Positions 1 to 10,665 are shown, counted from the first letter of the stretch. The stretch: DNA of 64,000 nt from Kosakonia arachidis (GCF_900116535.1 NZ_FPAU01000005.1:210886-274885); one strand, 5' to 3'. Notes: generated by a model from the sequence alone, not told the origin. Numbers and translations are program-made.

Positions 1-1964
1 GTAACGGTTATGTGATTAATGAAGCCGATCGTCTGCGCGAGCAGGGCAACTACGCCGCCGCCTATGACAAACTGATTCGCGCGTTGCAAAGCGATCCGCA
101 GAATACCGATTTGATGTTCGCCATGGGCCGTCTCTACCAGAGCGGCAAAATGAACAAAGAAGCAGGCGTGCTGTATGACTACCTGATGACGCGCGACAGC
201 AGCGATCAGGCCGCGCGCGTCGGCGCGATTGATGTGGCGCTAGCGGAAAATAACATTGATAAAGCACAGATGCTGGCGAATGGCCTGCGCAGTAACAGTT
301 CACCGGAACGCCTGCTGCTGCTGGCGCGGCTGGAAGAGGCGAAGGGCAACCATCAGCAGGCGATGACCTTGTTGCGTAGCGCACGTGGCAAGCTGGTGGG
401 GCTTGAGTCAACCAACAGCGCGGCCACGCCAACAATTGGCGGCGTTTTGTTGGCTGATAACCCGTTTATGACCACCAGTAAAACCACGGCTGACACGGCT
501 GCGCCGCAGTCGCTGTATGGGCAGACGTTACCGTGGCAGGTGGCGCAGGTCGCACGTGAACCAGGCAGTAATCTGCCGGGCACTACGCGTACCGATCTGC
601 CAGTAGAAACGGCGCAAAGCCGTACGCTGCGTCAGGTGGATGACATGATGCAACAGATGAACGAAAAAACCGGCATGTGGCTGCAAGGCGAAGTGGATAT
701 TCGCGGTCGCGATGGGGAAACCGGCACCAGCAAGTTAACGGAAGCGAAAGCACCGCTCACCTGGTCCAGCTCGCCGTTCGGCGATGCGCGCTTTGAATTT
801 ACCGCCACGCCGGTCAGCCTCAGTTCCGGTAGCGCTTCGGGCGACGCCTGGCGTCGTTATGGTTCAAACCCACTGGCGGATGCGGCAAGCAACATTGCCA
901 CCTCCATCAACAATGCCAATAGTTCTACGGCAACGGACGGCAGCGATAAGTTTACCGATCTGGCACGTTACGCCGATGCCAGCAAACTGACGCCGTTTAC
1001 CGATGAGGGTTACAACAATCTGACTTCTTTATTGGGGTCGAGCCGCCTGAAAAGCCTGAGCGCATCAAATTACAAGAAGAATTACAACGATGCGATTAAC
1101 GCCTCGACCGATTCGCAAAACGCTAGCGGCGTAGAGCTGAATATGGCGCTAAGCGGCGACAGCTACAAGCTGGATATCGGCAGCACGCCGCTCGGGCAGG
1201 ATCTTACCTCGCTAGTGGGCGGCGTGAAGTGGTCGCCGAAACTAACCAACTACCTGACGCTGATCTTCACTGGCGAACGCCGCGCGATCACCGATAGCCT
1301 GCTGTCATATGTCGGGCTACAGGATAAATACTCCGGTCAGCGCTGGGGGCAGGTCACCAAGAATGGTGGATCGGTACAGTTAAGTTACGATGATGGCGAT
1401 GCCGGGTTTTACATCGGCGGTGGGGGTTATAGCTATCTCGGAACGGATGTTGCCAGCAACACCAGTATGAACGCTAATGCCGGGGTCTATTTACGTCCGT
1501 GGCACGACGATTTCCGCCAGTTGCAGGCCGGTTTGAGCGTGGGCTGGATGGATTTCTCGAAGAACCTCAGCTACTTCACTTACGGCCAGGGCGGTTACTT
1601 CAGCCCGCAGAACTATGTCAGCGTCTCTTTACCGGTCGATCTTTCGCAGAAAATCGATAACTGGAAGCTAAGCATTGGCGGTGCCCTGGGTTATCAGTCT
1701 TATACCCAGGATAAAAGCGACTATTTCCCGACCGAGCCTGAAGCACAGAAGATGCTCCAGCAACTGGCGGATCTGGGCTTTATTAAAGAGGCGCAGTACC
1801 AGGGCACGTCGAAAAACGGTATCGGCTACAACTTCCATGCGGGGCTGGATTACAACGTGAATAAAAATATGACGGTGGGAGGCAGAGTCGGCTACGACAC
1901 CTTCGGCAATTATAACGAAAGCACCGCCGGGATTTGGCTCCGGTACATGTTGGGAGACAAATGA
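1..1964 (+). CDS. bcsC: Cellulose synthase outer-membrane subunit BcsC, 3' part (first operon)
   Basis: The reading frame is open from the left edge (in frame from base 3), so the 5' end lies outside the window. About 653 codons are visible. The first ~130 residues are TPR helices that sit in the periplasm. A variable linker follows, and the last ~350 residues form the BcsC-type beta-barrel that lets the glucan chain cross the outer membrane, ending in an aromatic-rich strand (GIWLRYMLGDK). The stop overlaps the bcsD start (ATGA), which indicates translational coupling. It is clearly diverged from the complete BcsC at 14130-17627, so this is a separate operon and not a recent tandem copy. The GTG at base 12 is not the real start. 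Confidence 0.93.
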   Translation, partial: NGYVINEADRLREQGNYAAAYDKLIRALQSDPQNTDLMFAMGRLYQSGKMNKEAGVLYDYLMTRDSSDQAARVGAIDVALAENNIDKAQMLANGLRSNSSPERLLLLARLEEAKGNHQQAMTLLRSARGKLVGLESTNSAATPTIGGVLLADNPFMTTSKTTADTAAPQSLYGQTLPWQVAQVAREPGSNLPGTTRTDLPVETAQSRTLRQVDDMMQQMNEKTGMWLQGEVDIRGRDGETGTSKLTEAKAPLTWSSSPFGDARFEFTATPVSLSSGSASGDAWRRYGSNPLADAASNIATSINNANSSTATDGSDKFTDLARYADASKLTPFTDEGYNNLTSLLGSSRLKSLSASNYKKNYNDAINASTDSQNASGVELNMALSGDSYKLDIGSTPLGQDLTSLVGGVKWSPKLTNYLTLIFTGERRAITDSLLSYVGLQDKYSGQRWGQVTKNGGSVQLSYDDGDAGFYIGGGGYSYLGTDVASNTSMNANAGVYLRPWHDDFRQLQAGLSVGWMDFSKNLSYFTYGQGGYFSPQNYVSVSLPVDLSQKIDNWKLSIGGALGYQSYTQDKSDYFPTEPEAQKMLQQLADLGFIKEAQYQGTSKNGIGYNFHAGLDYNVNKNMTVGGRVGYDTFGNYNESTAGIWLRYMLGDK

Positions 1965-2443
1965 TGACACACACTTCTGATACGCCGCTGCTCTCGTGGT
2001 TTCAGCAGCAGCAAACGGCACCAGGCTGGTTCGATCTGCTGAGCGTGATGATTGACGGTATGGTCAGCAACGTCGGCGAAGCGGAAAGTCTGCCGTTCCT
2101 GCGCCAGATGGGCGAGACGATGGCGGAACGCACGCCGCTTCCGCCGTCGGAAACCGTCGGCGAACTGGAAGCCAATATCAATGCGCAACTGGCGCTATTT
2201 AACTGGGGTTTTATCGATATTGATACCCGTGATGACGGGCTGGCATTTCGTCATCAGGGCTTGCCGGTCGCGCGGGAAGAAGCGCACCGGACCCGCTGGT
2301 GCTTTGCCTTTTGCGCCGTGCTTGAGGGACTGTATACTCGCTGGATGCAGGAGCAGGGCGGCGTGACAAGTCTCGTTTTTACTCGCGAAAGGCTCTATTC
2401 TGTGTCGGATGTTCTCTTCCGTTACGCTAACCCAAGTGAGTAA
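1961..2443 (+). CDS. bcsD: Cellulose synthase subunit BcsD
   Basis: A 160-residue protein of the BcsD family, whose members form a periplasmic ring that organises glucan chains exported by type I cellulose synthases. The size matches the family (about 156 aa). The start is the ATG at 1961 (MMTHTS), which overlaps the bcsC stop and has GGGAGA just upstream at 1952-1957. An open frame from 1934 would put the start inside bcsC and is less likely. There is no clear signal peptide, as is usual in the family. BcsD is absent from E. coli type II operons, so its presence marks this operon as type I-like. Family membership is recognised from the sequence; function is inferred from the family. Confidence 0.88.
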   Translation: MMTHTSDTPLLSWFQQQQTAPGWFDLLSVMIDGMVSNVGEAESLPFLRQMGETMAERTPLPPSETVGELEANINAQLALFNWGFIDIDTRDDGLAFRHQGLPVAREEAHRTRWCFAFCAVLEGLYTRWMQEQGGVTSLVFTRERLYSVSDVLFRYANPSE

Positions 2444-2447
2444 ACCC

Positions 2448-3443
2448 ATGTTGAAACGCGTCTTCGCTGCGCTGGTGGTGATGGTGAGTCTGTTGTTTAC
2501 GTCATTTTCCCAGGCTTCTACGGCCTGGGATAGTTATAAAGCCCGTTTTTTAATGCCGGATGGACGCGTCGTCGATACCGGCAACAAAAACGTTTCCCAT
2601 ACTGAAGGCCAGGGTTATGCCATGTTGATGGCGGTGGCCAGTGATGACCGGACGGCCTTTGACAGCATATGGAACTGGACGAATAAGACCCTGAGGAATA
2701 AAGATAACGGCCTGTTTTTCTGGCGTTATAACCCGGTGGAAGCCGATCCGGTTGCCGATAAAAACGATGCGACAGATGGCGATGTTCTGCTGGCCTGGGC
2801 GCTGCTGAAAGCGGGACAGCGCTGGAATGTGCCTGCTTATACCAGTGCATCAGACGCTATCACGCAGGCTGTGCTGAAACATACCGTGGTGAGTTATGCC
2901 GGTTACCGCGTGATGCTGCCAGGCGCGAATGGCTTCAATCTCAACACCTATGTGAACCTGAATCCCGCCTATTTCATCTTCCCGGCGTGGCAGGATTTCG
3001 CGAAACGGAGCCACCAGGTGGTATGGCGCGATTTGATCACCGACGGGCAAAAACTGCTGGGAAAAATGCGGTTTGGTAAAGCGCAGCTCCCAACAGACTG
3101 GGTTTCGTTGGCGGCGGATGGCAAGCTTTCCCCGGCTACACAATGGCCACCGCGCATGAGTTATGATGCTATCCGTATTCCGCTGTATATCAGCTGGCAG
3201 GATCCGCAAAGCGCCTTGCTGACGCCGTGGCGTAACTGGTGGCAGGGCTTTAATCGCAATCAAACGCCGGCCTGGGTGAATGTGGCGACCAACGAAACAG
3301 CGCCTTATATGATGAATGATGGTCTGCTGGCGGTTCGCGATTTAACGCTGGGAGAACGACTGGCCGAGCCGCAAATCACCGCGCAGGATGATTACTACTC
3401 TGCCAGCCTGAAGATGCTGGTGTGGCTGGCGCAGCAGCGCTAA
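2448..3443 (+). CDS. bcsZ: Periplasmic endo-1,4-beta-glucanase BcsZ (GH8), first copy
   Basis: A 331-residue glycoside hydrolase family 8 enzyme that trims nascent cellulose in the periplasm. The start at 2448 (MLKRVFAALV) gives a clean signal peptide ending near SQAS. A frame open from 2409 would overlap bcsD and spoil the signal peptide. The catalytic acid is E53 in HTEGQGYAM, and the GH8 signature ATDGDVLLAWALL holds D110 and D112. It lies 4 bp after bcsD and closes its operon, so the order here is bcsC-bcsD-bcsZ; in the second operon bcsZ precedes bcsC. It is clearly diverged from the second BcsZ (13042-14148). Confidence 0.93.
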   Translation: MLKRVFAALVVMVSLLFTSFSQASTAWDSYKARFLMPDGRVVDTGNKNVSHTEGQGYAMLMAVASDDRTAFDSIWNWTNKTLRNKDNGLFFWRYNPVEADPVADKNDATDGDVLLAWALLKAGQRWNVPAYTSASDAITQAVLKHTVVSYAGYRVMLPGANGFNLNTYVNLNPAYFIFPAWQDFAKRSHQVVWRDLITDGQKLLGKMRFGKAQLPTDWVSLAADGKLSPATQWPPRMSYDAIRIPLYISWQDPQSALLTPWRNWWQGFNRNQTPAWVNVATNETAPYMMNDGLLAVRDLTLGERLAEPQITAQDDYYSASLKMLVWLAQQR

Positions 3444-3449
3444 CCGATT

Positions 3450-3475
3450 GTCCCTCTCCCATGTGGGAGAGGGAC
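3450..3475. terminator. Palindrome between convergent bcsZ and bcsG
   Basis: A perfect 11-bp stem (GTCCCTCTCCC / GGGAGAGGGAC) with a 4-nt loop lies in the 38-bp gap between two convergent genes. It has no T tract, so it may act as a transcript-end stabiliser or a bidirectional stop. Related CCCTCTC palindromes sit at two other convergent junctions in the window. Confidence 0.55.
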
Positions 3476-3481
3476 AGGACG

Positions 3482-5161
3482 TTACTGCGGATACGGTACC
3501 CAGTCGCCACCGTTCAGGCGCACATACGGCTTGTTTTGGTACTGCAATACAATGGCGTTGGCGTTTTCAGAAACCGGTGCCGTTTGCGGCAGATTGCTGG
3601 TGAGTTGCTGCCAGTTGACGCTGTCCTCGGTGAAGATTTTGCCATCCAGCACGCGCGTCACCAGTTCTGATACCGCCAGGAAGCTGCTTGGTTGGTTAAT
3701 CTCAATCGGCACGCCCTGATGGGGCGTTTTCATGCCGACGAATTTAATTGCTGTCGGTACGTTGGTAATTGACGGGCTTGGGATATCCCGCAGACCGGAA
3801 ACTTGCATTTTGTCGCCCTTCAGCGCCGCGCCGTGTTCCGGCACCATCACCACCATTACTTTACGCCCGGATTTTTCCAGCTGTGTGAAGAAGGCATCCA
3901 GCTCATCAAACAGTTTCTGCGCGCGCAGTTTGTAATCCGCCGTTTTACGATCTCCCGGATAGTGGTTCCCGTCATGCAGCGGCAGCAGGTTGTAGAAGGT
4001 CGCAGTGCGCTGCCCCTGTTTGACGTTATCCGACGCCATCCAGCGGTTCAGCACGGCGGTATCGTCATAGATCGGCGAACCATCAAAAGCGAGCAGCACA
4101 GGCGGCAGACCAGACTGATCCATCAACGGCACCTGTACGCCGCCGTTATCGCGGATCTCTTTCAGGAAGCCGCCAAACTCGCCGTTATGGTCCATCATCA
4201 ACTGCTGAGTAAAACCAAGTTTCGCCAGATTATCAAATAGATAGCATTGGTTGTTGGCCTGCTGATAGAGGTTTTTATGTGATGGCTGGCCGCAGCTGGC
4301 TCGCAGCAAACGAATCGCCGCCGGACCGCTGTAAGCGGTGGCAGAGTTGAAGTGTTTAAATACGATATCGAAGTGCGACCACAGCGGGTGCGACATTAAC
4401 CCTGCCGCTTCGACATCGTCCCATGAAAGGGAACAGATATTGATGACCAGCAGGTCAAACGGCTGGGCGTCGGCGGGAAGTTGCGCCGGGAAAGTGCTCT
4501 GGCGTTTCTCTTCCGAGGCGTAAAAACTGGCAAGATAAGCATTCAGGTTTTCCGAGGTCGGCGGCGCGGTTTGCGCAGGCATATCGCCCACTACCGGGGT
4601 GTCTCCTGCCGCTGCGACGGTTGCAGCCGCACCGCCGCCGGTCGTTGTGACCGTGGTGGTTGGCTGGCCGCCAGGCCATAAGTTAAATGCCGGCCCGGTC
4701 AGGGTCAGCATATTCAGCCAGATCATAATAGCGACGACAAACACGGTAACGCGGATCCACTGAGACAAAAACAGCCATGCGACCAGCAGGACAAAAACCC
4801 CGCCAATCATTTGCCAGTTGATAAAGCGGGTCACCAGATCAAGTAGATAGTCTGCGCTGAAGCCTGCAACCTCTGAGCCCTGGCTCATCATACTTTCCGG
4901 GCCGGGCAGCCAGGTGTCATGCCAGAAGAGACCAAAACCAATCGGCAGCGCGATCCAGTGGCGCAGACGATGTAACCTCACCCGTGGCAACGGCATCAGC
5001 AGGAATGCCATAAATACCAGGTTCAGCAGCGGATGAAAGTTAAGGTAACCCGCCCATAACAAACCGAATTTCAGCAGAAAATAGAAATTCCAGCCGGAGA
5101 GGCCGCGCCAGTATTGCCACAGCGGCAAAGGCGTTGCAGTGGTCGTCGATGAATTAGTCAT
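3482..5161 (-). CDS. bcsG: Cellulose phosphoethanolamine transferase BcsG
   Basis: A 559-residue inner-membrane enzyme that transfers phosphoethanolamine from lipid to cellulose. The first ~160 residues hold several membrane helices, a low-complexity Thr/Ala linker follows (about 165-200), and the periplasmic catalytic domain occupies the rest. All key residues reported for the E. coli enzyme are present at the same numbers: C243 (NICSLSW), nucleophile S278 (ATAYSGP), H396 (LLPLHDG), E442 and H443 (PEHGAAL). The start codon lies inside the 3' end of bcsF (8-bp overlap), consistent with a bcsEFG operon. The enzyme looks fully active. Confidence 0.95.
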   Translation of the reverse strand: MTNSSTTTATPLPLWQYWRGLSGWNFYFLLKFGLLWAGYLNFHPLLNLVFMAFLLMPLPRVRLHRLRHWIALPIGFGLFWHDTWLPGPESMMSQGSEVAGFSADYLLDLVTRFINWQMIGGVFVLLVAWLFLSQWIRVTVFVVAIMIWLNMLTLTGPAFNLWPGGQPTTTVTTTGGGAAATVAAAGDTPVVGDMPAQTAPPTSENLNAYLASFYASEEKRQSTFPAQLPADAQPFDLLVINICSLSWDDVEAAGLMSHPLWSHFDIVFKHFNSATAYSGPAAIRLLRASCGQPSHKNLYQQANNQCYLFDNLAKLGFTQQLMMDHNGEFGGFLKEIRDNGGVQVPLMDQSGLPPVLLAFDGSPIYDDTAVLNRWMASDNVKQGQRTATFYNLLPLHDGNHYPGDRKTADYKLRAQKLFDELDAFFTQLEKSGRKVMVVMVPEHGAALKGDKMQVSGLRDIPSPSITNVPTAIKFVGMKTPHQGVPIEINQPSSFLAVSELVTRVLDGKIFTEDSVNWQQLTSNLPQTAPVSENANAIVLQYQNKPYVRLNGGDWVPYPQ

Positions 5162-5351
5162 GTTTGCGGTCTGCCTTGGCGAACAATTCCCGGCGCAATG
5201 TGCCTGCCGGTTTTATATAGCGAGGTCGGGTAAATAAGATCCGAAATGCGGACCGAATAGGGCGTATCCAGTGGCGCGTAAGGTAGCCCAGCGGAAAAAA
5301 GATCAGTGCACAGAAGATGATAAGCTGAACGATATCGCTGACTGACATCAT
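5154..5351 (-). CDS. bcsF: Membrane protein BcsF
   Basis: A 65-residue protein with one N-terminal membrane helix (about 7-25) and a basic cytoplasmic tail. It begins [10 protein letters not shown], resembling the E. coli start MMTISD. BcsF recruits BcsE to the membrane near BcsG. Its ATG overlaps the bcsE stop (ATGA) and its 3' end overlaps bcsG, so the three genes are tightly coupled. Confidence 0.92.
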   Translation of the reverse strand: MMSVSDIVQLIIFCALIFFPLGYLTRHWIRPIRSAFRILFTRPRYIKPAGTLRRELFAKADRKHD

Positions 5352-6907
5352 GATGTGCGCCCCGTGGTGTCACTGAATAAGCAGTAAGGTTCCGGAATAC
5401 GCCGCCAGCCAGTACCGTCATGTTCGGCATTAATGACTTTCTCCATTTTGGCAGTCTCAGGCAGCGGTTTAGGCAATTTTTCCGGTGCCAGCATCCGCAT
5501 TTGCACCAGTTCTGCGGCGATCTGATTATCTTCAAACCACACCATTCGGTTTGAGAAGATGTCGGTCGTTGGCAGCGGGAAAATATGGTTCAGGGCGGTA
5601 TCAAGATCGTTGACCCGGCAAAAGGATAGAAACATCACCAACCGGTTGTCGCTCATGCTGACAATATCCCCCATGCGGTTAGGGCGACAGAGGGTAAGTG
5701 CCTGCTCAATGCGAATACCCGGTGCCGGGCGCAGTGCAACCAACACCCCTTTACCATCCGGCGGCAGCAGTTGATTATTGACCATATTGCTTATCGCATC
5801 GCAGAAGACATTCCACGGCTGGTAGCCGCGTAGCTTCAGTGGCTGGGTCATGGAAAGCAGGGTGGTGATATCTTCTGGCACCAGCCGGTTGAATTGTTGT
5901 CCCTGCACGCTTTCAATCAGTGTCAGGCAGCGCGACAGCGGCGCGTTCCAGGGAACAACCATATTCGCGCCGCAGCCTAGCAACAATCGCTCATCGGTTG
6001 CGCGCAGGCTAGCCTGACTTTCACGGACGATAATTTTTAAATTGCTGCCGCGCTGGCGGCGCAGGATATGTACCTGGCGGGCTATGCTGTCGATCTGGTT
6101 GTTTCGCGCCAGGGAGAAAATCAGCGTTGCCGCCTGGCTTGAGCGGGCTTCTTCAAACAGGGCTTCGTTTGTTTTAAATAAAGACCAATGTTCGGAAAGC
6201 GGCGGCGCACCTTCCAGAACGACTACATTGCTTAATACTCTTTTTTCATCGCTGCGCGGTTGTACGGCGGTTTCTTCCTGCTTCGCTAATTGCCACTGGT
6301 CATCATGGTGATGAAGAACCAGTTGCTGCCGGGCGCTGATCCCTTTTTCATTACACCACCAGGTGACATCGTAAAGATGCATACCATTTTGATAGCGTAA
6401 ACTTGCCAGACCAAACAGCGAGCGATATTCACTCATCAAAATCGAAGCTTGTTTGTCATTGTTGCTGCCAGGGTTAATAACAAGCAGAGTGCAATTCTGA
6501 TATTTTGCCCACTCATGCGTTTTTTCCAACCATTGATGTATTTGGAGTGCAGGAATATTCTGCCAGGAATTATTAGCGCAGAGCAGTATAAGAAAATAAT
6601 TCTCAGGCTGAATGGTGCAAAGCAAATCGCGGGTGAAAAAGTACAGGCTATTTCTCTGGTTTGGCATGGAAAAGAGACGAATTTCTTTTGGACCGCGATT
6701 TTTATCCAGTTTAAGGATGCTCCGTAGATCGAGATCCATACCGATAACCGCGACATTTGCCTCTGTATTTTGCTGTGCAATAGTTTGATTAATAAGGCTA
6801 TATGCGTCATTTTCGCGATCGGTATTTAACCACCAAACGCCGCCCGTGGGCATATGACGCAATTCGTCCCATAACGACCGAATGCCAATAGAAAATATGG
6901 GGTCCAC
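5348..6907 (-). CDS. bcsE: c-di-GMP-binding cellulose regulator BcsE
   Basis: A 519-residue cytosolic protein (E. coli BcsE is 523 aa). The N-terminal part has a degenerate NTPase-like fold. The C-terminal GIL domain holds an RxxD I-site-like motif, here R411-M-G-D414, that binds c-di-GMP and enhances cellulose output. The protein sits with BcsR, BcsQ, BcsA and BcsF in the inner-membrane Bcs complex. It is the first gene of bcsEFG and is divergent from bcsR across a 174-bp AT-rich gap. Only one bcsEFG set is visible although two cellulose operons flank it. Confidence 0.93.
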   Translation of the reverse strand: MDPIFSIGIRSLWDELRHMPTGGVWWLNTDRENDAYSLINQTIAQQNTEANVAVIGMDLDLRSILKLDKNRGPKEIRLFSMPNQRNSLYFFTRDLLCTIQPENYFLILLCANNSWQNIPALQIHQWLEKTHEWAKYQNCTLLVINPGSNNDKQASILMSEYRSLFGLASLRYQNGMHLYDVTWWCNEKGISARQQLVLHHHDDQWQLAKQEETAVQPRSDEKRVLSNVVVLEGAPPLSEHWSLFKTNEALFEEARSSQAATLIFSLARNNQIDSIARQVHILRRQRGSNLKIIVRESQASLRATDERLLLGCGANMVVPWNAPLSRCLTLIESVQGQQFNRLVPEDITTLLSMTQPLKLRGYQPWNVFCDAISNMVNNQLLPPDGKGVLVALRPAPGIRIEQALTLCRPNRMGDIVSMSDNRLVMFLSFCRVNDLDTALNHIFPLPTTDIFSNRMVWFEDNQIAAELVQMRMLAPEKLPKPLPETAKMEKVINAEHDGTGWRRIPEPYCLFSDTTGRTS

Positions 6908-7034
6908 AATGTCCCTCTTGAAACAAATTTGTCTGTACCTCAGTTTACTAGCGAAAGCTAAGAAATAAACCGAACATTAAAATTAAATAACATCAGTTTT
7001 AGCGTGTAAATGTATTTTATCGGGCATGTAGCCT

Positions 7035-7043
7035 TGCTACAAT
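7035..7043 (+). promoter_or_regulatory. Extended -10 promoter element upstream of bcsR
   Basis: TGCTACAAT matches the extended sigma-70 -10 consensus (TGnTATAAT) in eight of nine positions. It lies 38 bases before the bcsR ATG in the bcsE/bcsR divergent region. The -35 region (TTTTAT at 7015) is weak, as is common with an extended -10. Confidence 0.5.
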
Positions 7044-7081
7044 CAGCACATGTGTTTTCTATTCCAATGGATTGAGCCACA

Positions 7082-7270
7082 ATGCATAATGATGAGCCTA
7101 AAGCGCAAACAGGCCCAACCCAGGGTTATACATTCCAAAATGATTTTTTGGCGCTGAGCAAGGCTTTTTCACTACCCGAAATAGATTACGCCGATATTTC
7201 CCAGCGTGAACAGTTGGCTGCGGCTATTAGGCGCTGGCCGCTGCTGGCTGAATTATCCCGTCAACAATAA
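7082..7270 (+). CDS. bcsR: Cellulose biosynthesis protein BcsR
   Basis: A 62-residue cytosolic protein of the BcsR (YhjR) family, with the typical FQNDFLALSKAFSLP start and an Arg/Trp-rich end. BcsR pairs with BcsQ in a complex needed for cellulose secretion and contacts the BcsE/BcsA assembly. It is the first gene of the bcsRQABZC operon, 11 bp before bcsQ. Confidence 0.9.
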   Translation: MHNDEPKAQTGPTQGYTFQNDFLALSKAFSLPEIDYADISQREQLAAAIRRWPLLAELSRQQ

Positions 7271-7281
7271 GGCAACTGTAG

Positions 7282-8040
7282 ATGACCATTTTGGGGTTAC
7301 AGGGGATCCGTGGCGGTGTGGGTACAACATCGATTACAGCGGCTCTGGCCTGGTCATTGCAATTATTAGGCGAGTCAGTGCTGGTTATTGATGCTTGCCC
7401 CGACAATCTTCTGCGCCTGTCATTTAATGTCGATTTTGCCAGCCGTGGCGGCTGGGCACGTGCAGTGCTTGATGGCCAGGACTGGCGTGATGCCGGTATG
7501 CGCTACACTTCGCAGCTGGATATATTGCCATTCGGTCAACTTACAGCGAGCGAGTGGGGTTCTATTCATCTGCATGACGCGTTAAACCAGCCTGATTCTC
7601 TTTTACAGGCGTTAAAAACGCAGCAACAGTATCACTGGGTGCTCATCGATCTGCCGCACGGTTTTTCGCCGTTGGCGCGGCAATTTGTCGCCGCGTGCGA
7701 TCATGTTTTCACCGTTATCAAACCCGATATTAATTGCCATATTCGCCTGCATCAGCAGCCGCTACCTGCGGGGTCGCATATTCTGATTAACGACCTACGG
7801 ATCGGCAGTCAGTTGCAGGACGATCTGTGGCAGGTCTGGCTACAAAGCCAGACGCGCATTTTGCCGACCACTATCCATCGTGATGAAGCGCTGGCGGAGT
7901 GTTTGGCATCGAAACAACCCTTAGGTGAATACCGTAGCGACTCGCTGGCCGCAGAAGAGATGGTGACGCTGGCGAACTGGTGCCTGCTGCATTGCGCACA
8001 ACCACGCGAAGGTGGTGAGCGAGAAAGGGACCTGACATGA
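7282..8040 (+). CDS. bcsQ: Cellulose biosynthesis ATPase BcsQ (MinD/ParA-like)
   Basis: A 252-residue MinD/ParA-type ATPase with a deviant Walker A motif GIRGGVGTTS at residues 8-17. With BcsR it stabilises and localises the inner-membrane synthase. Codon 6 is an intact TTA (Leu); in E. coli K-12 a stop at this codon silences cellulose production, so this copy is expected to be functional. Its TGA overlaps the bcsA ATG (ATGA). Confidence 0.95.
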   Translation: MTILGLQGIRGGVGTTSITAALAWSLQLLGESVLVIDACPDNLLRLSFNVDFASRGGWARAVLDGQDWRDAGMRYTSQLDILPFGQLTASEWGSIHLHDALNQPDSLLQALKTQQQYHWVLIDLPHGFSPLARQFVAACDHVFTVIKPDINCHIRLHQQPLPAGSHILINDLRIGSQLQDDLWQVWLQSQTRILPTTIHRDEALAECLASKQPLGEYRSDSLAAEEMVTLANWCLLHCAQPREGGERERDLT

Positions 8041-10640
8041 GCGGCCCGGCTACCTGGCTGCTGATCCCACCGGTCAGCACGCGCTTACGTGCGCGATATC
8101 AGCGCTATCGCCAGCATGGTGCATCGTGGTTCAGTGCGGCGGCTGGCTGCTTCTGGGTGATCCTGGCCTGGTTGTTTATCCCGCTTGAGCATCCCTGCTG
8201 GCAGCAGTTGCGGGCGCAGCAGCAGTACTGGTTTCCGCATATCGATCCCGACAGACCGCGTCCGCTTGATCCTGCGCGTTATCTGCTGCAAAGCCTCTGG
8301 TTGCTGGTCACATTACCATGGGGGCCGCCCAAATCGGCGCGGCGCCAGCGTTTTGCCCGTATCCGCACTTTGCGTGGGCGCTGGCATCACTGGCTTGATA
8401 CCTTGCCGGAGCGCGTGGCGCATCGCACGGGGCATCTCAATCACAAAAAAGAGCCTGGTCATATCAGCCCGCACCTGCAGCGCTTTATTTTAGGTGTCAT
8501 TGTGGTGTTTGCGCTAATCCTCGCCCTGTTGTGCATTACACAGCCGTTTAACCCGCTGTCGCAGTTCGTTTTCCTGCTGTTGCTATGGGGCGTTGCGCTG
8601 CTGGTGCGCCGCATTCCGGGACGTTTTTCCGTGCTGATGCTGATTGTGCTGTCGCTGACTGTCTCTTGTCGCTATATATGGTGGCGCTATACCTCCACCC
8701 TCAACTGGGACGATCCGGTCAGCCTGGTGTGTGGCCTGGTGCTGCTGTTCGCCGAAACTTACGCCTGGATAGTGCTGGTGCTGGGCTATTTCCAGGTAGT
8801 CTGGCCACTGAACCGCCAGCCAGTGCCGCTACCGAAAGATATGTCGTTGTGGCCATCGGTGGATATCTTCGTGCCGACCTATAACGAAGATCTCAACGTG
8901 GTGAAAAACACCATTTATGCGTCGCTCGGTATCGACTGGCCGAAAGACAAACTCAAGATCTGGATCCTCGATGATGGTGGCCGCGAAGAGTTTCGCCAGT
9001 TCGCCAGCATGGTGGGCGTAGAGTATATCGCCCGCACGACGCATGAGCATGCGAAAGCCGGGAACATCAATAACGCGCTGAAATATGCAAAGGCCGAGTT
9101 TGTCTCGATTTTCGATTGCGACCATGTTCCGACTCGCTCTTTCCTGCAAATGACAATGGGCTGGTTCCTGAAAGAGAAAAAGCTGGCGATGATGCAGACG
9201 CCACACCACTTTTTCTCGCCGGATCCGTTTGAACGTAACCTCGGACGCTTTCGTAAAACGCCTAACGAAGGCACGCTGTTCTATGGTCTGGTGCAGGATG
9301 GCAACGATATGTGGGATGCCACTTTCTTTTGTGGTTCCTGTGCGGTTATGCGTCGTGGGCCGCTGGATCAGATTGGTGGGATTGCGGTGGAAACCGTCAC
9401 CGAAGATGCTCATACCTCGCTGCGTTTACACCGGCTGGGGAATACCTCTGCGTATATGCGTATTCCGCAGGCGGCAGGGCTGGCGACCGAAAGCCTTTCA
9501 GCGCATATTGGTCAGCGTATTCGCTGGGCGCGCGGCATGGTGCAGATTTTCCGCCTCGACAATCCGCTGCTTGGGAAAGGGCTAAAACTGCCGCAGCGGC
9601 TTTGTTACGCCAACGCCATGCTCCACTTCTTATCGGGTATCCCGCGGTTGATTTTTCTCACCGCACCGCTGGCGTTTCTGCTGTTGCATGCCTACATCAT
9701 TTACGCCCCGGCGCTGATGATCGCCCTGTTCGTGCTGCCGCACATGATTCACTCCAGCCTGACAAACTCGAAGATCCAGGGGAAATATCGCCATTCTTTC
9801 TGGAGCGAGATCTACGAAACGGTGCTGGCATGGTATATCGCGCCGCCTACGTTGACGGCGCTGTTCAACCCGCACAAAGGTAAGTTTAACGTCACTGCCA
9901 AAGGCGGGCTGGTGGAAGAGGAATATGTGGACTGGGTGATCTCTCGTCCTTACATCCTTCTGGTACTGCTTAACCTGGCGGGCGTGTTAATGGGGATCTG
10001 GCGCTATTTCTACGGCCCGGAGAACGAAGTCCTCACCGTGTTCGTCAGTATTGTCTGGGTGTTCTACAACATGGTTATTCTTGGCGGCGCGGTAGCCGTA
10101 TCGGTCGAAAGCAAACAGGTACGCCGCGCGCACCGTGTCGAAATCTCCATGCCAGCAGCCATTGCCCGTGAAGATGGGCACCTTTTCTCCTGTACTGTTC
10201 ATGACTTCTCCGACGGCGGACTGGGCATCAAGATTAATGGCCAGGCGCAGGTGCTGGAAGGGCAGAAAGTGAATCTGTTGCTGAAGCGCGGCCAGCATGA
10301 GTATGCATTTCCGGCTATGGTAGCGCGCGTCAATGGCAACGAGGTCGGTCTGCAACTTATGTCGCTTACCACCAAACAACATATCGATTTTGTGCAGTGT
10401 ACCTTTGCCCGTGCAGACACGTGGGCGCTGTGGCAGGACAGCTTCCCGGAAGATAAGCCTCTGGAAAGTCTGTTTGATATTTTGAAACTGGGTTTCCGTG
10501 GCTATCGCCATCTCGCGGAATTTGCTCCGCCGTCTGTCAAAGTGATTTTCCGCTCATTCACCGATCTGGTGGCCTGGGTGGTGTCATTTATTCCGCGTCG
10601 CCCGGCGCGGAATATGGCCGTGCAGCAACCAACGACGTGA
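8037..10640 (+). CDS. bcsA: Cellulose synthase catalytic subunit BcsA
   Basis: An 867-residue inner-membrane GT2 enzyme that polymerises UDP-glucose and moves the chain across the membrane. Transmembrane helices flank the cytosolic GT domain. Its motifs are DDG (312-314), DCD (360-362), TED (455-457, catalytic base D457) and Q493-R-I-R-W497. The C-terminal PilZ domain carries R696xxxR700 and D723-F-S-D-G-G728, the c-di-GMP site that opens the gating loop. The long N-terminal region of about 150 residues is typical of E. coli-type BcsA. All catalytic and regulatory residues looked for are present. Confidence 0.97.
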   Translation: MSGPATWLLIPPVSTRLRARYQRYRQHGASWFSAAAGCFWVILAWLFIPLEHPCWQQLRAQQQYWFPHIDPDRPRPLDPARYLLQSLWLLVTLPWGPPKSARRQRFARIRTLRGRWHHWLDTLPERVAHRTGHLNHKKEPGHISPHLQRFILGVIVVFALILALLCITQPFNPLSQFVFLLLLWGVALLVRRIPGRFSVLMLIVLSLTVSCRYIWWRYTSTLNWDDPVSLVCGLVLLFAETYAWIVLVLGYFQVVWPLNRQPVPLPKDMSLWPSVDIFVPTYNEDLNVVKNTIYASLGIDWPKDKLKIWILDDGGREEFRQFASMVGVEYIARTTHEHAKAGNINNALKYAKAEFVSIFDCDHVPTRSFLQMTMGWFLKEKKLAMMQTPHHFFSPDPFERNLGRFRKTPNEGTLFYGLVQDGNDMWDATFFCGSCAVMRRGPLDQIGGIAVETVTEDAHTSLRLHRLGNTSAYMRIPQAAGLATESLSAHIGQRIRWARGMVQIFRLDNPLLGKGLKLPQRLCYANAMLHFLSGIPRLIFLTAPLAFLLLHAYIIYAPALMIALFVLPHMIHSSLTNSKIQGKYRHSFWSEIYETVLAWYIAPPTLTALFNPHKGKFNVTAKGGLVEEEYVDWVISRPYILLVLLNLAGVLMGIWRYFYGPENEVLTVFVSIVWVFYNMVILGGAVAVSVESKQVRRAHRVEISMPAAIAREDGHLFSCTVHDFSDGGLGIKINGQAQVLEGQKVNLLLKRGQHEYAFPAMVARVNGNEVGLQLMSLTTKQHIDFVQCTFARADTWALWQDSFPEDKPLESLFDILKLGFRGYRHLAEFAPPSVKVIFRSFTDLVAWVVSFIPRRPARNMAVQQPTT

Positions 10641-10665
10641 CTGGCTCAACAATGATGAAAACGCG